In this document: positions 43,996-52,836 of the stretch, in pieces | How the letters are laid out: every line of letters starts with the position of its first letter | Numbering within the stretch: the stretch's first letter is position 1 | Assembly: GCF_019805165.1 (NCBI RefSeq) | Contig: NZ_RWIJ01000009.1 | Span: 1 to 64,000 of the forward strand | Length of the DNA stretch: 64,000 nucleotides | Reading direction: 5' to 3' | Origin: Azospirillum sp. 412522 | GTDB lineage: Bacteria; Pseudomonadota; Alphaproteobacteria; Azospirillales; Azospirillaceae | Made by a program: the position numbers and the translations under genes | The notes under the pieces: model-generated | Seen by the model: only the letters and a program-made list of their open reading frames with translations | What the model was told of the DNA's origin: nothing | The model's database searches: none

Positions 43996-44100
43996 CCGGT
44001 TCTGCGGCGGAGCGCGATGGCATTGACTGGACGCCGCGCCATCGTGTCTGTTGCTCATCTTGCTTGTTTCAGGGCGTCAGGTTGCAAAGAGGATAGAAGC

Positions 44101-44769
44101 ATGGCGGTGGCGCGACGCGCACGCGGGGATGCGTCCGGACGGGAGACGAAGAGCGGGCCGGCGGCCGGCGGTTCGGCGACGGCGATCCTCGACGCTTCCA
44201 AGGCGCTGTTCCTGAAGCACGGCTATGACGGGGTGAACCTGGAGAAGATCGCCGCCAAGGCGGGCGTCTCGCGCCAGACCCTGTATAACCAGTTCGGCAG
44301 CAAGGAGGCGATCTTCCGCGCCATGCTGGAACGGCACTGGGCGGTCCTGACCGGGGAGGCGCTGTTCAACTTCGCCGAAGGGGCGGCCCCCACCGTCGAT
44401 CCGGAGCTCTTCCTGCGCAGCCTTGCCGAGACGATCATCCGCTTCATCGCGGTGCGCCAGCAGGTCGCCTTCACCAAGCTGGTGATCGCGGAGGCACGGC
44501 GGCTGCCGTGGATCGCCGAGGAGTTCTACCGGATCGGCAAGGAGCCGCTGCTGCGCGGCATCTCGGGCTGCCTGCGCCGGATGACGGAGGCGGGGAGCCT
44601 GAACTGCACGGCCCCCGAACTGGCCGCCCATCAGTTCCTCGGGCTGATCCAGGAGTTGGTCTTCTGGCCCCAGGTCATGGCGATCGGCCCCGGTCTGGAG
44701 GCCCTGCCCCCCGCCGATATAGTGGTCGAGGAGGCGATCCGCATGTTCCTCAGCCGCTACCGGGCCTGA
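44101..44769 (+). CDS. TetR-family regulator of the creatininase/ABC cluster
   Basis: The 222-residue protein has a basic N-terminal tail, a TetR HTH ('AILDASKALFLKHGYDGVN', 'AGVSRQTLYNQFGSKEAIFRAML') and a C-terminal domain of the AcrR_C/TetR_C type. AGAGGA lies 9 bp before the ATG. It is 105 bp after the last ABC gene, in the same direction. It is the only regulator in the 35.6-44.8 kb cluster and so the best candidate to bind the two GACTTTACAGTACAG sites. Confidence 0.87.
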   Translation: MAVARRARGDASGRETKSGPAAGGSATAILDASKALFLKHGYDGVNLEKIAAKAGVSRQTLYNQFGSKEAIFRAMLERHWAVLTGEALFNFAEGAAPTVDPELFLRSLAETIIRFIAVRQQVAFTKLVIAEARRLPWIAEEFYRIGKEPLLRGISGCLRRMTEAGSLNCTAPELAAHQFLGLIQELVFWPQVMAIGPGLEALPPADIVVEEAIRMFLSRYRA

Positions 44770-45195
44770 TGCTGCAACGCCTTGAAGTGATTGCGGGCAG
44801 CTATGGAGAGGACCGCATTCACAGCGAAAATTTCCCGTATATATCCTGCGAGATCGTTCCGCTTGACCGCGGTTCCGATGGCGGCCGCAATGCTCGCCGG
44901 CTGTCTGCGTTCTTCCGGTTGAGCGCGGCGGGCGGCGCTCGACGATATGAACATTTCCAACGCACGCGGCATCTCGACCTTCCTCCGCTCACGCCGTGAG
45001 GTGGCGTAGGAGTCCGTAACGGCGATGGCGTTCCATACACCAATCAACGCGTCATCGGGTCGGCCGCCTGTGACCGCGGTATAGCTGATCAGCGTCCGCC
45101 GCTTTCGCCATGCTATTTTGGGCGGCGTGACGGAGCGTTGTCCTTGTTGCGCATCCGTGCCGCAGGCGGCTCCACCGATGAAGGATTGGATCTCA
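44770..45195. other. Intergenic region, no gene recognised
   Basis: The 426-bp stretch is less GC-rich than its neighbours, with 'TATATATC'-like runs near 44840. Frames on both strands lack recognisable motifs or ribosome sites. It may hold the promoter of the exonuclease gene and decayed sequence. Confidence 0.35.
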
Positions 45196-45828
45196 ATGAG
45201 CATGCAGCCATGGGAAGGGCGTGACCGGCTGGTCGCGATCGACATCGAAACGACCGGACGGCGCCTGCCGAGCCTCCAGGACATCCGTAAGGCGCCCAAG
45301 GGCCTGCGTCAGCCCGGCATCATCATCGAAATCGGGTGTCTTGAGATCATCCGTGAGGGCGAAGCCTGGAGGAAAGCGCGCAGCTGGGAGTCCCGGGTCA
45401 ACCCCGACGCCCCCCTCCATCCCGACGCCATCAAGGTGCACGGCATCAAGCCCGCCGACCTGAAGGCGGCGCCGCGCTTTCCCGAGGTGGCCGACGCGCT
45501 TCTCGCCTTTCTGGGCGAGGATCTTCTGGTGGCGCATGCCTACGAGAATGAGATGGACTTCCTGAACTACGAGTTCGCGCGCTGCGGACGCGCCGCATGG
45601 GGTGCCGACACGTTCCCGGCGGATCGGTTCATCTGTACCAAGGAGATGTCACACGCGGTCTTCCCCGGCGCTTCCGGCTCGCTCGATGCGCTGTGCGATC
45701 GGCTGTGGCTCGACCGGAGTGATCGCTTCGCCCACCATGGCGCTCTGCTCGACGCAGACCTGACAGCTGACGCCTTCGTCAAAATGGCGTTGGGAGATAC
45801 CGGCCCACGCGGTGCCGTGTATGAGTGA
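45196..45828 (+). CDS. DEDDh 3'-5' exonuclease (DnaQ-like)
   Basis: The 210-residue protein has the ExoI motif 'VAIDIETTGRRLP' (Asp, Glu), ExoII with Asp/Asn in 'LLVAHAYENEMDFLNYEF', and ExoIII 'FAHHGALLDADLTADAF' (HxAxxDA), all as in DnaQ epsilon-type exonucleases. 'HPDAIKVHGIKPADL' is also a family hallmark. It lacks the C-terminal polymerase-binding motif seen in true epsilon subunits and is a stand-alone nuclease. ATG 45196 is preferred, with AAGGA about 11 bp upstream. ATG 45178 is in frame too. Confidence 0.88.
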   Translation: MSMQPWEGRDRLVAIDIETTGRRLPSLQDIRKAPKGLRQPGIIIEIGCLEIIREGEAWRKARSWESRVNPDAPLHPDAIKVHGIKPADLKAAPRFPEVADALLAFLGEDLLVAHAYENEMDFLNYEFARCGRAAWGADTFPADRFICTKEMSHAVFPGASGSLDALCDRLWLDRSDRFAHHGALLDADLTADAFVKMALGDTGPRGAVYE

Positions 45829-46347
45829 GGCGCAGCGCCAGCATTCGCGGATATTGTGCTGAGCCCCCGCCGGGCGGAAGGCGCCAGAAGCGGACACCGG
45901 TGGTATCGGTGCGGCGAGTTGCGCGGGGACGCACCGTAGCCCGACCCGTCCTTCGATCAGGCTCCGCGGACGGAGTTCGGGCGTGAAGGTGGTCGCCGAG
46001 GGTCCGCTTATGGCGGGCCGTCGCGGTTTCCGCCTTCACCCTCTGGCCATGGTCGGTCTGCCGCTGCCAGTCCAGCCGGCCCCGCTCGGCGATCGCCGGC
46101 GCCTGGGGGCAGCGGAGCGGGAAGCGGCACGGGCGCCAACCCCGGCGGGCCAAGGATGGCGGGATCAGCATCCGCTCGCCCGCAGCAGTCTTTGGTTGAT
46201 GATGGCGATGTGTGTTTTCGCTCGTTCTATGGCGTCACCTTCCTATAGCTTCATAGCCAGAGATGGAAGATCGCCATTGCTTTCCTAATTCAGAAACATC
46301 AACACCGTTCTGCTCAGCAGGCACCATGGATTGTCGAAAGCCGCCTC
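45829..46347. other. Decayed intergenic region with possible IS5-type transposase debris
   Basis: On the minus strand around 45955-46080 a frame reads 'KAETATARHKRTLGDHLHART', resembling the C-terminal helix of IS5-type transposases (usual form 'YKRxLGxxLRAR'). The surrounding sequence has no intact frame. No terminal repeats were found. The right 150 bp is AT-richer and holds no gene. Confidence 0.4.
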
Positions 46348-46701
46348 TTAAGCTGCGCCCATCTCTTCCAGCGCCGCCAGGGATTCGGGCAGGATCTGGC
46401 CGCCATCCACCACCATGCCCTGGCCGGTGATGTAGGCCGCCTCGTCGGTGGTGCCGAAGTGATCGACGGCGGCGCGGGCCATGGCCTCGCAGTCCGCCTG
46501 CCTGCCGATATCGGCAGCGAATCCTTTGGCGCTGCCGCCGGCCTCAATGATCTCGGCGGCCACGGAATCGGCCTCCGCCTGTCTGTGCGAGACCACCAGA
46601 ACGTGACAGCCGACCTCGCCGAAGCGGAGCGCGATGCCGCGCCCGATCCCCTTGCTGGCGCCGGTGACGATGACGCTGCGGCCTTTGAGCGACGTGAACA
46701 T
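46348..46701 (-). pseudogene. Short-chain dehydrogenase/reductase lacking its catalytic centre
   Basis: The 117-residue frame has the SDR cofactor motif 'VIVTGASKGIGRGIAL' and continues to 'AMARAAVDHFGTT', then jumps to the C-terminal 'AYITGQGMVVDGGQILPES'. About 120 central residues are missing, including the NAG motif, the catalytic Ser and YxxxK. The deletion is in frame, so a short product could still be made, but it cannot be an active dehydrogenase. Confidence 0.85.
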
Positions 46702-46715
46702 GGACGTTGTCTCCA

Positions 46716-46886
46716 TCAAGCGGCTTTGGGAATGGTCAGGAATTCGCCGTCCAGGAACGCCTGGGCCAGGCACACCGTGCCGGCGGTGTAGGTCGATCCG
46801 ATCTGGCGGGCGAAGGGGATTTCGGCGTGCGACGCCAGCCAGGCGGTGAGCAGGATGCGCCGCAGGATGACGAAGACCGGCAGCAT
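46716..46886 (-). pseudogene. Protein C-terminal fragment, possibly APH/choline-kinase-like
   Basis: The 56-codon frame reads 'VFVILRRILLTAWLASHAEIP' and 'TAGTVCLAQAFLDGEFLTIP' before its stop, 14 bp upstream of the SDR remnant. The pattern of a last helix pair resembles the C-terminus of APH-fold kinases such as the hydroxylysine kinase-like protein at 49840. It has no kinase catalytic loop and starts abruptly next to an opposite-strand ABC-permease tail. Confidence 0.4.
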
Positions 46887-46917
46887 GGCCACGTCCCCGG
46901 ACGACAAGGGGGCGGCC

Positions 46918-47126
46918 TTGCGATAGCCGACTTCCCGCTGTCGCTCTACACGGCGGGGGCCGACGGCACGGTGCCGAAATGGCTCTACAACAAGATGATC
47001 GCGGGCTACACGCCGATGGTGCCGACGCTCGGCACCATGAGCACCATCGGGGCCGCCTGTGCCCTGCTGGGCGGGGGACTGGCGATCCGGGTGATCCAGA
47101 AGCGCCACGCGGGGGCGCAGGGCTGA
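46918..47126 (+). pseudogene. ABC transporter permease C-terminal fragment (PotC type)
   Basis: The frame encodes about 68 residues, 'IADFPLSLYTAGADGTVPKWL' (to its tryptophan-leucine) and 'GTMSTIGAACALLGGGLAI', then stops at 47124. This is the last part of a binding-protein-dependent permease of the spermidine/putrescine class. The rest of the gene is absent, cut off at the junction with the minus-strand fragment. It is likely part of a lost importer once controlled by the DeoR regulator downstream. Confidence 0.6.
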
Positions 47127-47292
47127 GACAGGGTCCGGGGGCTCCCCGGTGCCAGAGTGAACGATGGGCGGTCTTCCAGCTTGGCATGGTGCGTCACCCC
47201 CGATGTTGGAACCGCCACAGAATCCGGCTATGGTCGCCGCGTTTGCGCCGGGCCGGTCCTGTCCCCTTGCGTGTTTGGACGGAGCGTTGCGG

Positions 47293-48076
47293 ATGAGCGA
47301 TCAGAACCTGCCCAGCGGCAAGCTGTCCAAGGCCAGCCGCCAGGAGCGCATCGTCAACGCGCTTCAAGCCGGGCCGACGCTGCGGGTATCGGAATTGGCT
47401 GCCCAGCTGGGGGTGTCGACCGAGACCATCCGCCGCGACCTGGACGAGCTGGATTCGCGGGGTCTGATCAACCGCACCTATGGCGGCGCGGTGCGCCCCT
47501 TCGGCTCCGAGCCTACCATCCGCGAACGCCACCAGATGCTGGTCTCCGAACGCGAATCCATCGCCGCTGCCACCGCGACCTTCATCGGTCACGGGCAGGT
47601 GCTGATCATCGGGGGCGGCACCACCACCCATGTGGCGCGGCGGCTGGCGGCGGAAAAACGGGACCTCCGGGTCTTCACCGATTCCTTCGCCGTCGCCACC
47701 GTGCTGGCGGCCAATCCGACCATCCAGATCATGATGTGCCCCGGGCGCTACAACGGGCAGGAAGGCAGCACCTACGGCCCCGAAACCGTCGACTATATCG
47801 GGCGCATCTATGCCAACCACGCGATCCTGGGTGCCACCGGCCTGACCGCGGACGGTCCCGGCGATGCCGACATCGATGCGGCGGCCACCTATCGGGCCAT
47901 GGCCATGCGCGCCACCGAGGTCACCATCGTCGCCGACCATACCAAGTTCAACCGTGCCGCCATTTCCGTCTATTCCCGCGGGCCCGGCATCGCCCGGCTT
48001 GTCAGCGACATGGCGCCGCAGGGATTGCATGCGTCATGCGCTCGATCGGGCGGGTGTCGAGGTCATCGTCCCCTGA
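47293..48076 (+). pseudogene. DeoR-family regulator with C-terminal frameshift
   Basis: The protein has the DeoR HTH ('RQERIVNALQAGPTLRVSEL', 'GVSTETIRRDLDELDSRGLI') and the DeoRC sensor domain ('IIGGGTTTHVARRL', 'GATGLTADGPGDADID', 'ADHTKFNRAA'). Near 48025 the frame is broken. An extra CATG appears to have been inserted, since the expected end 'LRHALDRAGVEVIVP' followed by TGA (48074-48076) is found in another frame. Read through in the original frame, translation would continue far into the opposite-strand aminotransferase remnant. Only about 15 residues are affected, so activity may be partly kept. A sequencing error is possible. Confidence 0.8.
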
Positions 48077-48700
48077 TCTCCGCCAGGGTGTCCTCGACCG
48101 CGTTCAGGAAGCTCGACACATTCGCCCGGGTGAAGTACAGCGGCGGTCGCACCTTCAGGATGTTGCCGTGCGAGCCGGCGGCGCGGATCAGAACCTTGCG
48201 GTCGCGAAGCCCGTTGATGAGCGCGCTGGCGAGTACCGGATCGGGGGTTCGGGCGTCCGGATCGCCGACCAGCTCGACCGCATTGAAGAGGCCCGCGCCG
48301 CGCACGTCGCCCACCACCGGATGACGGATGGCGATGTCGCGCAATTCCTCGCGCATCACCGCCCCCATCGCCTCGGCATTGGCCATGAGCTGTTCCCGCT
48401 CGATCACCTGGAGCACGGCACGGTCGGCGACGGCGGCGGCCGGCGAACCGCCGAAGGTGTTGAAATAGCCGACACGGGCGCAGAAGGCCGACAGGATTTC
48501 CGGCCGGGTCACCACCCCGCCCATCGGGAAGCCGTTGCCCATCGGCTTGCCCATGGTGACGATATCGGGCACCACGCCGTGACGTTGGAACCCCCACATT
48601 CCGCCGGTGCGGCCGAAACCGGGCTGCACCTCGTCGGAAATGAACAGGCCGCCGGCCCGATGCGCCGACTGGAGGGCAGCGCGATAGATGTCAGCCAAGC
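48063..48700 (-). pseudogene. Class III aminotransferase, 5'-truncated
   Basis: The frame covers the second half of a PLP fold-type I class III enzyme: 'AGGLFISDEVQPGFGRTGG', the PLP lysine segment 'IVTMGKPMGNGFPMGG', 'GYFNTFGGSPAAAVA', 'VVGDVRGAGLFNAVEL' and 'LKVRPPLYFT'. The first 200 or so residues are gone. At about 48700 it runs into an IS5-derived element. It is a paralogue of the intact enzyme at 50924, which has nearly the same motifs. It is convergent with the DeoR gene, overlapping it by 14 bp. Confidence 0.85.
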
Positions 48701-48722
48701 AACGCCAAGAGATCATTGTCGG

Positions 48723-49017
48723 GACTTTGGCGCAGAAATCGAAAGCCAGTTGGCACAGAGCGGCTTGGCCGCTAGAGAAGCGCGCCCGTTGGACCGAGAC
48801 CCGCATGCCGTACAAGGCCCACGAGAGTTGCCGCCATAAGATCCCGCGCGCCCGCTACCGGGCGGAGAACTGGTGGCTTGCGATGCGGCGCTCCGTCGGC
48901 GTGGCGATATTCATCAATCGGATGACCAGCCTCGGCATGCCGACCTCCCGCAAGGCCGCCTGATCTCCATCGCTTCCGGGCAAAACCCGCCTTCAGGGCG
49001 AGTTCTGCACCAAAGTC
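48723..49017. mobile_element. Deletion derivative of an IS5-family element (MITE-like) with 15-bp inverted repeats
   Basis: The terminal repeats GACTTTGGCGCAGAA (48723-48737) and TTCTGCACCAAAGTC (49003-49017) match at 14 of 15 positions. Inside, at 48805-48963, a frame fuses an IS5-type transposase N-terminus ('MPYKAHESCRHKIPRARYRAENW') to its C-terminus ('INRMTSLGMPTSRKAA' then TGA). The catalytic domain is deleted. At 295 bp it cannot move by itself but could be mobilised in trans. It interrupts the aminotransferase remnant. No target duplication was clear by eye. Confidence 0.75.
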
Positions 49018-49147
49018 TGGCGTGTTTAAAAATATCGGAGGACCCCTGAATTGAAGCGGAAAATGCTCCTGCCTCGCTATAAACGGACCTTCCTGCGGAC
49101 CCGCTACTCATACGCTTTTTTCGAGCAACGCACAGCGGGAATGCAAG

Positions 49148-49813
49148 ATGACATTCAAGCCGAAGTTCATCAGCTTTGATTGCTACGGAACACTCATCAA
49201 CTTCGAGATGGGGCCAACCGCGAAAATCCTGTTCCATGACCGCGTGCCCGCCGATCGAATGACCGCCTTTCTCGACAGCTTCCGTGCATATCGTCTTGAC
49301 GAGGTCTTGGGCGAATGGAAGCCCTTCTTCAATGTCGTCGAGAATTCCATCCAGCGGGCATGCAAGGCGCACAGTGTCGAGTGTCGCCCATCGGATGCGG
49401 TTGCGCTGTACGATGCCATCCCGAGCTGGCAGCCCCATCCGAACGTGGTCGAGGTTCTGGAGGCGATCGCGCCGCATTTTCCGCTGGTGATCCTGTCGAA
49501 CTCGATGGTCGATCTGATTCCACGCAGCGTCGCCCATCTCAAGGCGCCGTTCCACGCCGTATACACCGCCGAAGAAGCGCGCTCCTACAAGCCGCGGATG
49601 CAGACGTTCGAATACATGTTCGACCAGCTTGGCTGCGGGCCGGACCAGATGATGCACTGTTCGTCGAGCTTCCGATACGATCTGATGACCGCGTCCGACC
49701 TGGGCTTCATGGCCAGGGCGTTCATCGACCGCGGGCATGAGCCCAGCTTCGACGGCTATGGCGTCAATCGGTTGACCGATGTCCGCCAGCTTCCCGGTCT
49801 GCTCGGGCTCTAA
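49148..49813 (+). CDS. HAD-superfamily hydrolase, haloacid dehalogenase type II-like
   Basis: The 221-residue protein has HAD motif I 'SFDCYGTLINFE' (nucleophile Asp), motif II 'VILSNSM' and motif III/IV 'RSYKPRMQTFEYMF' with Lys and 'CSSSFRYDLMTASDLG'. Length and the 'DCYGTLI' start match L-2-haloacid dehalogenase-like proteins, many of which are phosphatases of unknown substrate. It precedes a small-molecule kinase and a class III PLP enzyme, and may remove phosphate from a related metabolite. Confidence 0.85.
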   Translation: MTFKPKFISFDCYGTLINFEMGPTAKILFHDRVPADRMTAFLDSFRAYRLDEVLGEWKPFFNVVENSIQRACKAHSVECRPSDAVALYDAIPSWQPHPNVVEVLEAIAPHFPLVILSNSMVDLIPRSVAHLKAPFHAVYTAEEARSYKPRMQTFEYMFDQLGCGPDQMMHCSSSFRYDLMTASDLGFMARAFIDRGHEPSFDGYGVNRLTDVRQLPGLLGL

Positions 49814-49839
49814 TAATCCGTACGGACCGCAATGGTGAG

Positions 49840-50898
49840 ATGGGGCGCATGAAACCGGAAAAGCGTTCGGTGAAAACGGCGGCATTGAGCACTGCCGCAC
49901 CCGCCCTCGCCCTTGCCGATGTGGAGGCGCTGGTCGGTCGCCTCTACGGCATCGAGGGCACCATTCGACCGTTGGGGAGCGAGCGCGACCAGAATTGTTG
50001 CGTGGAGGCGGCGGACGGCAATCGATACGTCTTCAAAATCAGCAATCCTTCGGAGCCCGCTTCCATAATCGATTTTCAGATCGCCGCGCTCGATCATGTT
50101 GCCCGCGTCGCGCCGGACCAACCGGTGCCGCGCGTTGTGCGGACGCTTGACGGACGCACGCATTCCATGACAACGCTGGCCGACGGGCGTCAGAGCGTCT
50201 TGCGGATGCTCACCTATCTGGACGGCGTCCTGATTCGGGAGACGCCACGGACCGCCACACAGCGCCGGGCGATGGGGGCGGGGCTCGCCGAACTGAACCG
50301 TGCCCTGCATGGATTTGCGCATCCCGCCGCGATTCACGACCTTCTCTGGAACGTTGCCGCGGCGCACCGGCTGGCGGCTCATCTCGACTGCATCGCCGAT
50401 CCCTCGCGCCGCGCGCTTGCCGACGAATTCATGGCGCGCTTCACCAACCATGTGCTGCCGCGTCTCGGCTCGTTGCGGACCCAGGTGATCCATAACGATT
50501 ACCACTTCTACAACGTGCTTGTCGCACCCGACGATCACGACCGCATCTCGGGCATCATCGACTTCGGCGACATGCTGCATGCGCCGCTGGTCGGCGAGGT
50601 TGCGACGGCCGCCGCCTTTCAGATGGCCGGCTATGCCGATCCGTTCGAGGGGGCTGCCCAGTTCGTCGGCGCCTATCATGCGGTTCTGCCGCTTGCCGAC
50701 GTCGAACAGGACATCGTCGCCGATTTGATGGCGACGCGGCACCTCATCACGGTGCTGATCTCGGAATGGCGCGTCGTGCGCTATCCCGAAAACCGGGCCT
50801 ACATCATGCGCCACAATCCGGCGTCATGGGAGGCTTTGTCCCAGCTGGCCGATCTTTCCCGCAGCACGGCTCGCGACCGGCTGCTGGCCCACTGCTGA
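49840..50898 (+). CDS. APH-family kinase, hydroxylysine kinase-like
   Basis: The 352-residue protein has an aminoglycoside-phosphotransferase/choline-kinase fold with the Brenner motif 'QVIHNDYHFYNVLV' (catalytic Asp, Asn) and the metal-binding 'GIIDFGDMLHAPLVGEVA'. In bacteria and animals, hydroxylysine kinase genes of this type sit beside a class III PLP phospho-lyase, exactly the neighbour found here. It probably phosphorylates the hydroxyl of a hydroxy-amino compound. It is 26 bp after the HAD gene and 25 bp before the PLP enzyme gene. Confidence 0.82.
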   Translation: MGRMKPEKRSVKTAALSTAAPALALADVEALVGRLYGIEGTIRPLGSERDQNCCVEAADGNRYVFKISNPSEPASIIDFQIAALDHVARVAPDQPVPRVVRTLDGRTHSMTTLADGRQSVLRMLTYLDGVLIRETPRTATQRRAMGAGLAELNRALHGFAHPAAIHDLLWNVAAAHRLAAHLDCIADPSRRALADEFMARFTNHVLPRLGSLRTQVIHNDYHFYNVLVAPDDHDRISGIIDFGDMLHAPLVGEVATAAAFQMAGYADPFEGAAQFVGAYHAVLPLADVEQDIVADLMATRHLITVLISEWRVVRYPENRAYIMRHNPASWEALSQLADLSRSTARDRLLAHC

Positions 50899-50923
50899 CC
50901 AGCGTACGAACTGGAGACGATCA

Positions 50924-52276
50924 ATGAGCGGCACCGCCGATCTCAACATGGTGAACGCCTATATTCCCGGACGCGCCGACGTGGGGCCGATCGCCGGCGC
51001 GATGATCGCACGGCGTGACGCCTTGCTGGGCCCAGCCTATCGGCTGATGTACGAACGCCCGCTGCACATCGTGCGCGGCGAGGGGGTGTGGCTGATCGAT
51101 TCCGAAGGTCGGCGATACCTCGACATCTACAACAACGTCACCTCGCTTGGACATTGTCACCCGGCGGTAACCGAGGCGATCTGCCGGCAGGCGCAGACCT
51201 TGGCCACGAACACCCGCTACCTCCACGACACGATCCTCGAACTGGCCGAACGCCTGCTGGCGACGGTGCCGGAGACCGGGCTTTCGCACCTGATGCTGAC
51301 CTGCACGGGCAGCGAGGCGAACGACCTTGCCTATCGCATCGCAAAAGTCCGCACCGGCGGGACCGGCGTGATCGTGACGGACACCGCCTATCACGGCATC
51401 ACGGACACCGTGTCGCAATTCTCGCCGTCCCTGGGCGTGGCCGTGGATCTCGGCGCGTATGTCCGACTGGTTCCGGCACCGCGCCTCTATCATGCGGAGG
51501 GTGCCGATCTCTCCGAACGATTCACCCGCGATGTCGAAGCCGCGATTGCCGATCTTCGGCGTCACGGCATCAAGCCGGCGGCAATGATCGTCGACTCTCT
51601 GTTCACCAGCGACGGGATCCTTCCCGATCCGGCGGGTTTCCTGAAGGGGGCTGTCGATGCGATCAAGCGGGCGGGCGGCCTGTTCATCGCCGACGAGGTC
51701 CAATCCGGATTCGGCCGGACCGGCACGCACATGTGGGGTTTTCAGCGCCATGGCGTTGTTCCCGACATCGTCACCATGGGCAAGCCGATGGGGAACGGTC
51801 AGCCCGTCGCGGGGCTTCTGGCGACTGCCGACGCCCTGGCGGATTTCGGAGTAAAGTCTCGATACTTCAACACGTTCGCGGGCAACACGGTGTCGTGTGC
51901 GGCGGCGTTGGCGGTGCTGGGGACAATCGAGCGGGACCGGCTGATGGCGAATGCCGCAACCGTCGGCGATATCCTGCGCGACGGCATCGCCCAACTGGCG
52001 ACACGGCACGAGGCCATCGGCGACGTGCGCGGGATCGGCATGTTCGTCGGGGTGGAACTTGTCTCCGACCGCCGGTCACGCACCCCCGACCGCGTTCTCA
52101 CCAGCCAGGTCGTCAACCGGATGCGCGACAAGGGGATCCTGCTCAGCGCCTGCGCCATGGGGCACAATGTGCTCAAGATCCGGCCGCCGCTGGTCCTTTC
52201 CGCCGATCAGGCCGGCCTTGTGATCGAGGCGCTCGACGAGGCGCTCGACGAGGCAAAGGCGGTAGCGCATAACTAG
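50924..52276 (+). CDS. Class III PLP enzyme: aminotransferase or phospho-lyase (AGXT2L-like)
   Basis: The 450-residue enzyme has 'LTCTGSEANDLAYRIAK', 'VDSLFTSDGILPDP', the aspartate motif 'LFIADEVQSGFGRTGTHMWGFQRHGVVPD', the PLP lysine in 'TMGKPMGNGQPVAG' and 'VRGIGMFVGVELV'. The 'LTCTGSEANDLA' and 'DSxxSxxG' motifs are those of ethanolamine-phosphate and 5-phosphohydroxylysine phospho-lyases. With the kinase gene directly upstream, a kinase/phospho-lyase pair acting on a hydroxy-amine is likely. GGAG lies 8 bp before the ATG. A truncated paralogue lies at 48063. Confidence 0.85.
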   Translation: MSGTADLNMVNAYIPGRADVGPIAGAMIARRDALLGPAYRLMYERPLHIVRGEGVWLIDSEGRRYLDIYNNVTSLGHCHPAVTEAICRQAQTLATNTRYLHDTILELAERLLATVPETGLSHLMLTCTGSEANDLAYRIAKVRTGGTGVIVTDTAYHGITDTVSQFSPSLGVAVDLGAYVRLVPAPRLYHAEGADLSERFTRDVEAAIADLRRHGIKPAAMIVDSLFTSDGILPDPAGFLKGAVDAIKRAGGLFIADEVQSGFGRTGTHMWGFQRHGVVPDIVTMGKPMGNGQPVAGLLATADALADFGVKSRYFNTFAGNTVSCAAALAVLGTIERDRLMANAATVGDILRDGIAQLATRHEAIGDVRGIGMFVGVELVSDRRSRTPDRVLTSQVVNRMRDKGILLSACAMGHNVLKIRPPLVLSADQAGLVIEALDEALDEAKAVAHN

Positions 52277-52308
52277 CCAGGATCGGCGTCCGACGGTGCG
52301 ATCATCCC

Positions 52309-52803
52309 ATGCGTTCGACAGTATCCCTCGACAGGTTCGACATCAAGATTCTCGCCCATCTCCAGCGTGAGGGACGCTGTTCGAACGTCGACCTTGCCGA
52401 CGCCGTCGGTCTCACCCCGAGCCCCTGCCTCGCCCGGACGAAGCGGCTTCAGGAACTCGGGGTGATCCGCGGGTTCGATGCCGACATCGCACTGGAGAAG
52501 GTGGGCGATTTCGTCATCGTGTTCTCCGAGGTGACCATCCGCGACCATCGGCGCGGCGACTTCCGCCTATTCGAGGAGGCCATCAGCAAGCACCCCGAGA
52601 TCGTCGAATGCTATAATGTCAGCGGCGGTTACGATTACCTCTTGAAGATCGTGACCCCCAGCGTCTCCCTGTTTCAGGAACTGATGGAAAAGCTCCTGGA
52701 GGCCGAGATCGGAATCAGGAAATTCTCCAGCCGCATCGTATTGCGCCAGCCATTCGGCAACCGCAAATATCCTATCGGCATGATTGCTCCCGCTCCCGAC
52801 TGA
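52309..52803 (+). CDS. Lrp/AsnC-family regulator
   Basis: The 164-residue protein has an N-terminal HTH ('LDRFDIKILAHLQREGRCSNVDLADAVGLTPSPCLARTKRL' region, residues 7-47) and the RAM ligand-binding domain ('IVECYNVSGGYDYLLKIVTPS'). Proteins of this type respond to amino acids. It lies 32 bp after the PLP enzyme gene and probably controls the HAD-kinase-lyase unit. It is a clear relative of the Lrp at 55771. Confidence 0.9.
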   Translation: MRSTVSLDRFDIKILAHLQREGRCSNVDLADAVGLTPSPCLARTKRLQELGVIRGFDADIALEKVGDFVIVFSEVTIRDHRRGDFRLFEEAISKHPEIVECYNVSGGYDYLLKIVTPSVSLFQELMEKLLEAEIGIRKFSSRIVLRQPFGNRKYPIGMIAPAPD

Positions 52804-52836
52804 AATCGGGAGCGACAGGCGGCAGCCTTGTCGGCC

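Noticed and set aside
44757..45299. Minus-strand frame before the exonuclease gene
   Set aside because: The product lacks motifs, overlaps the exonuclease start and has no ribosome site.
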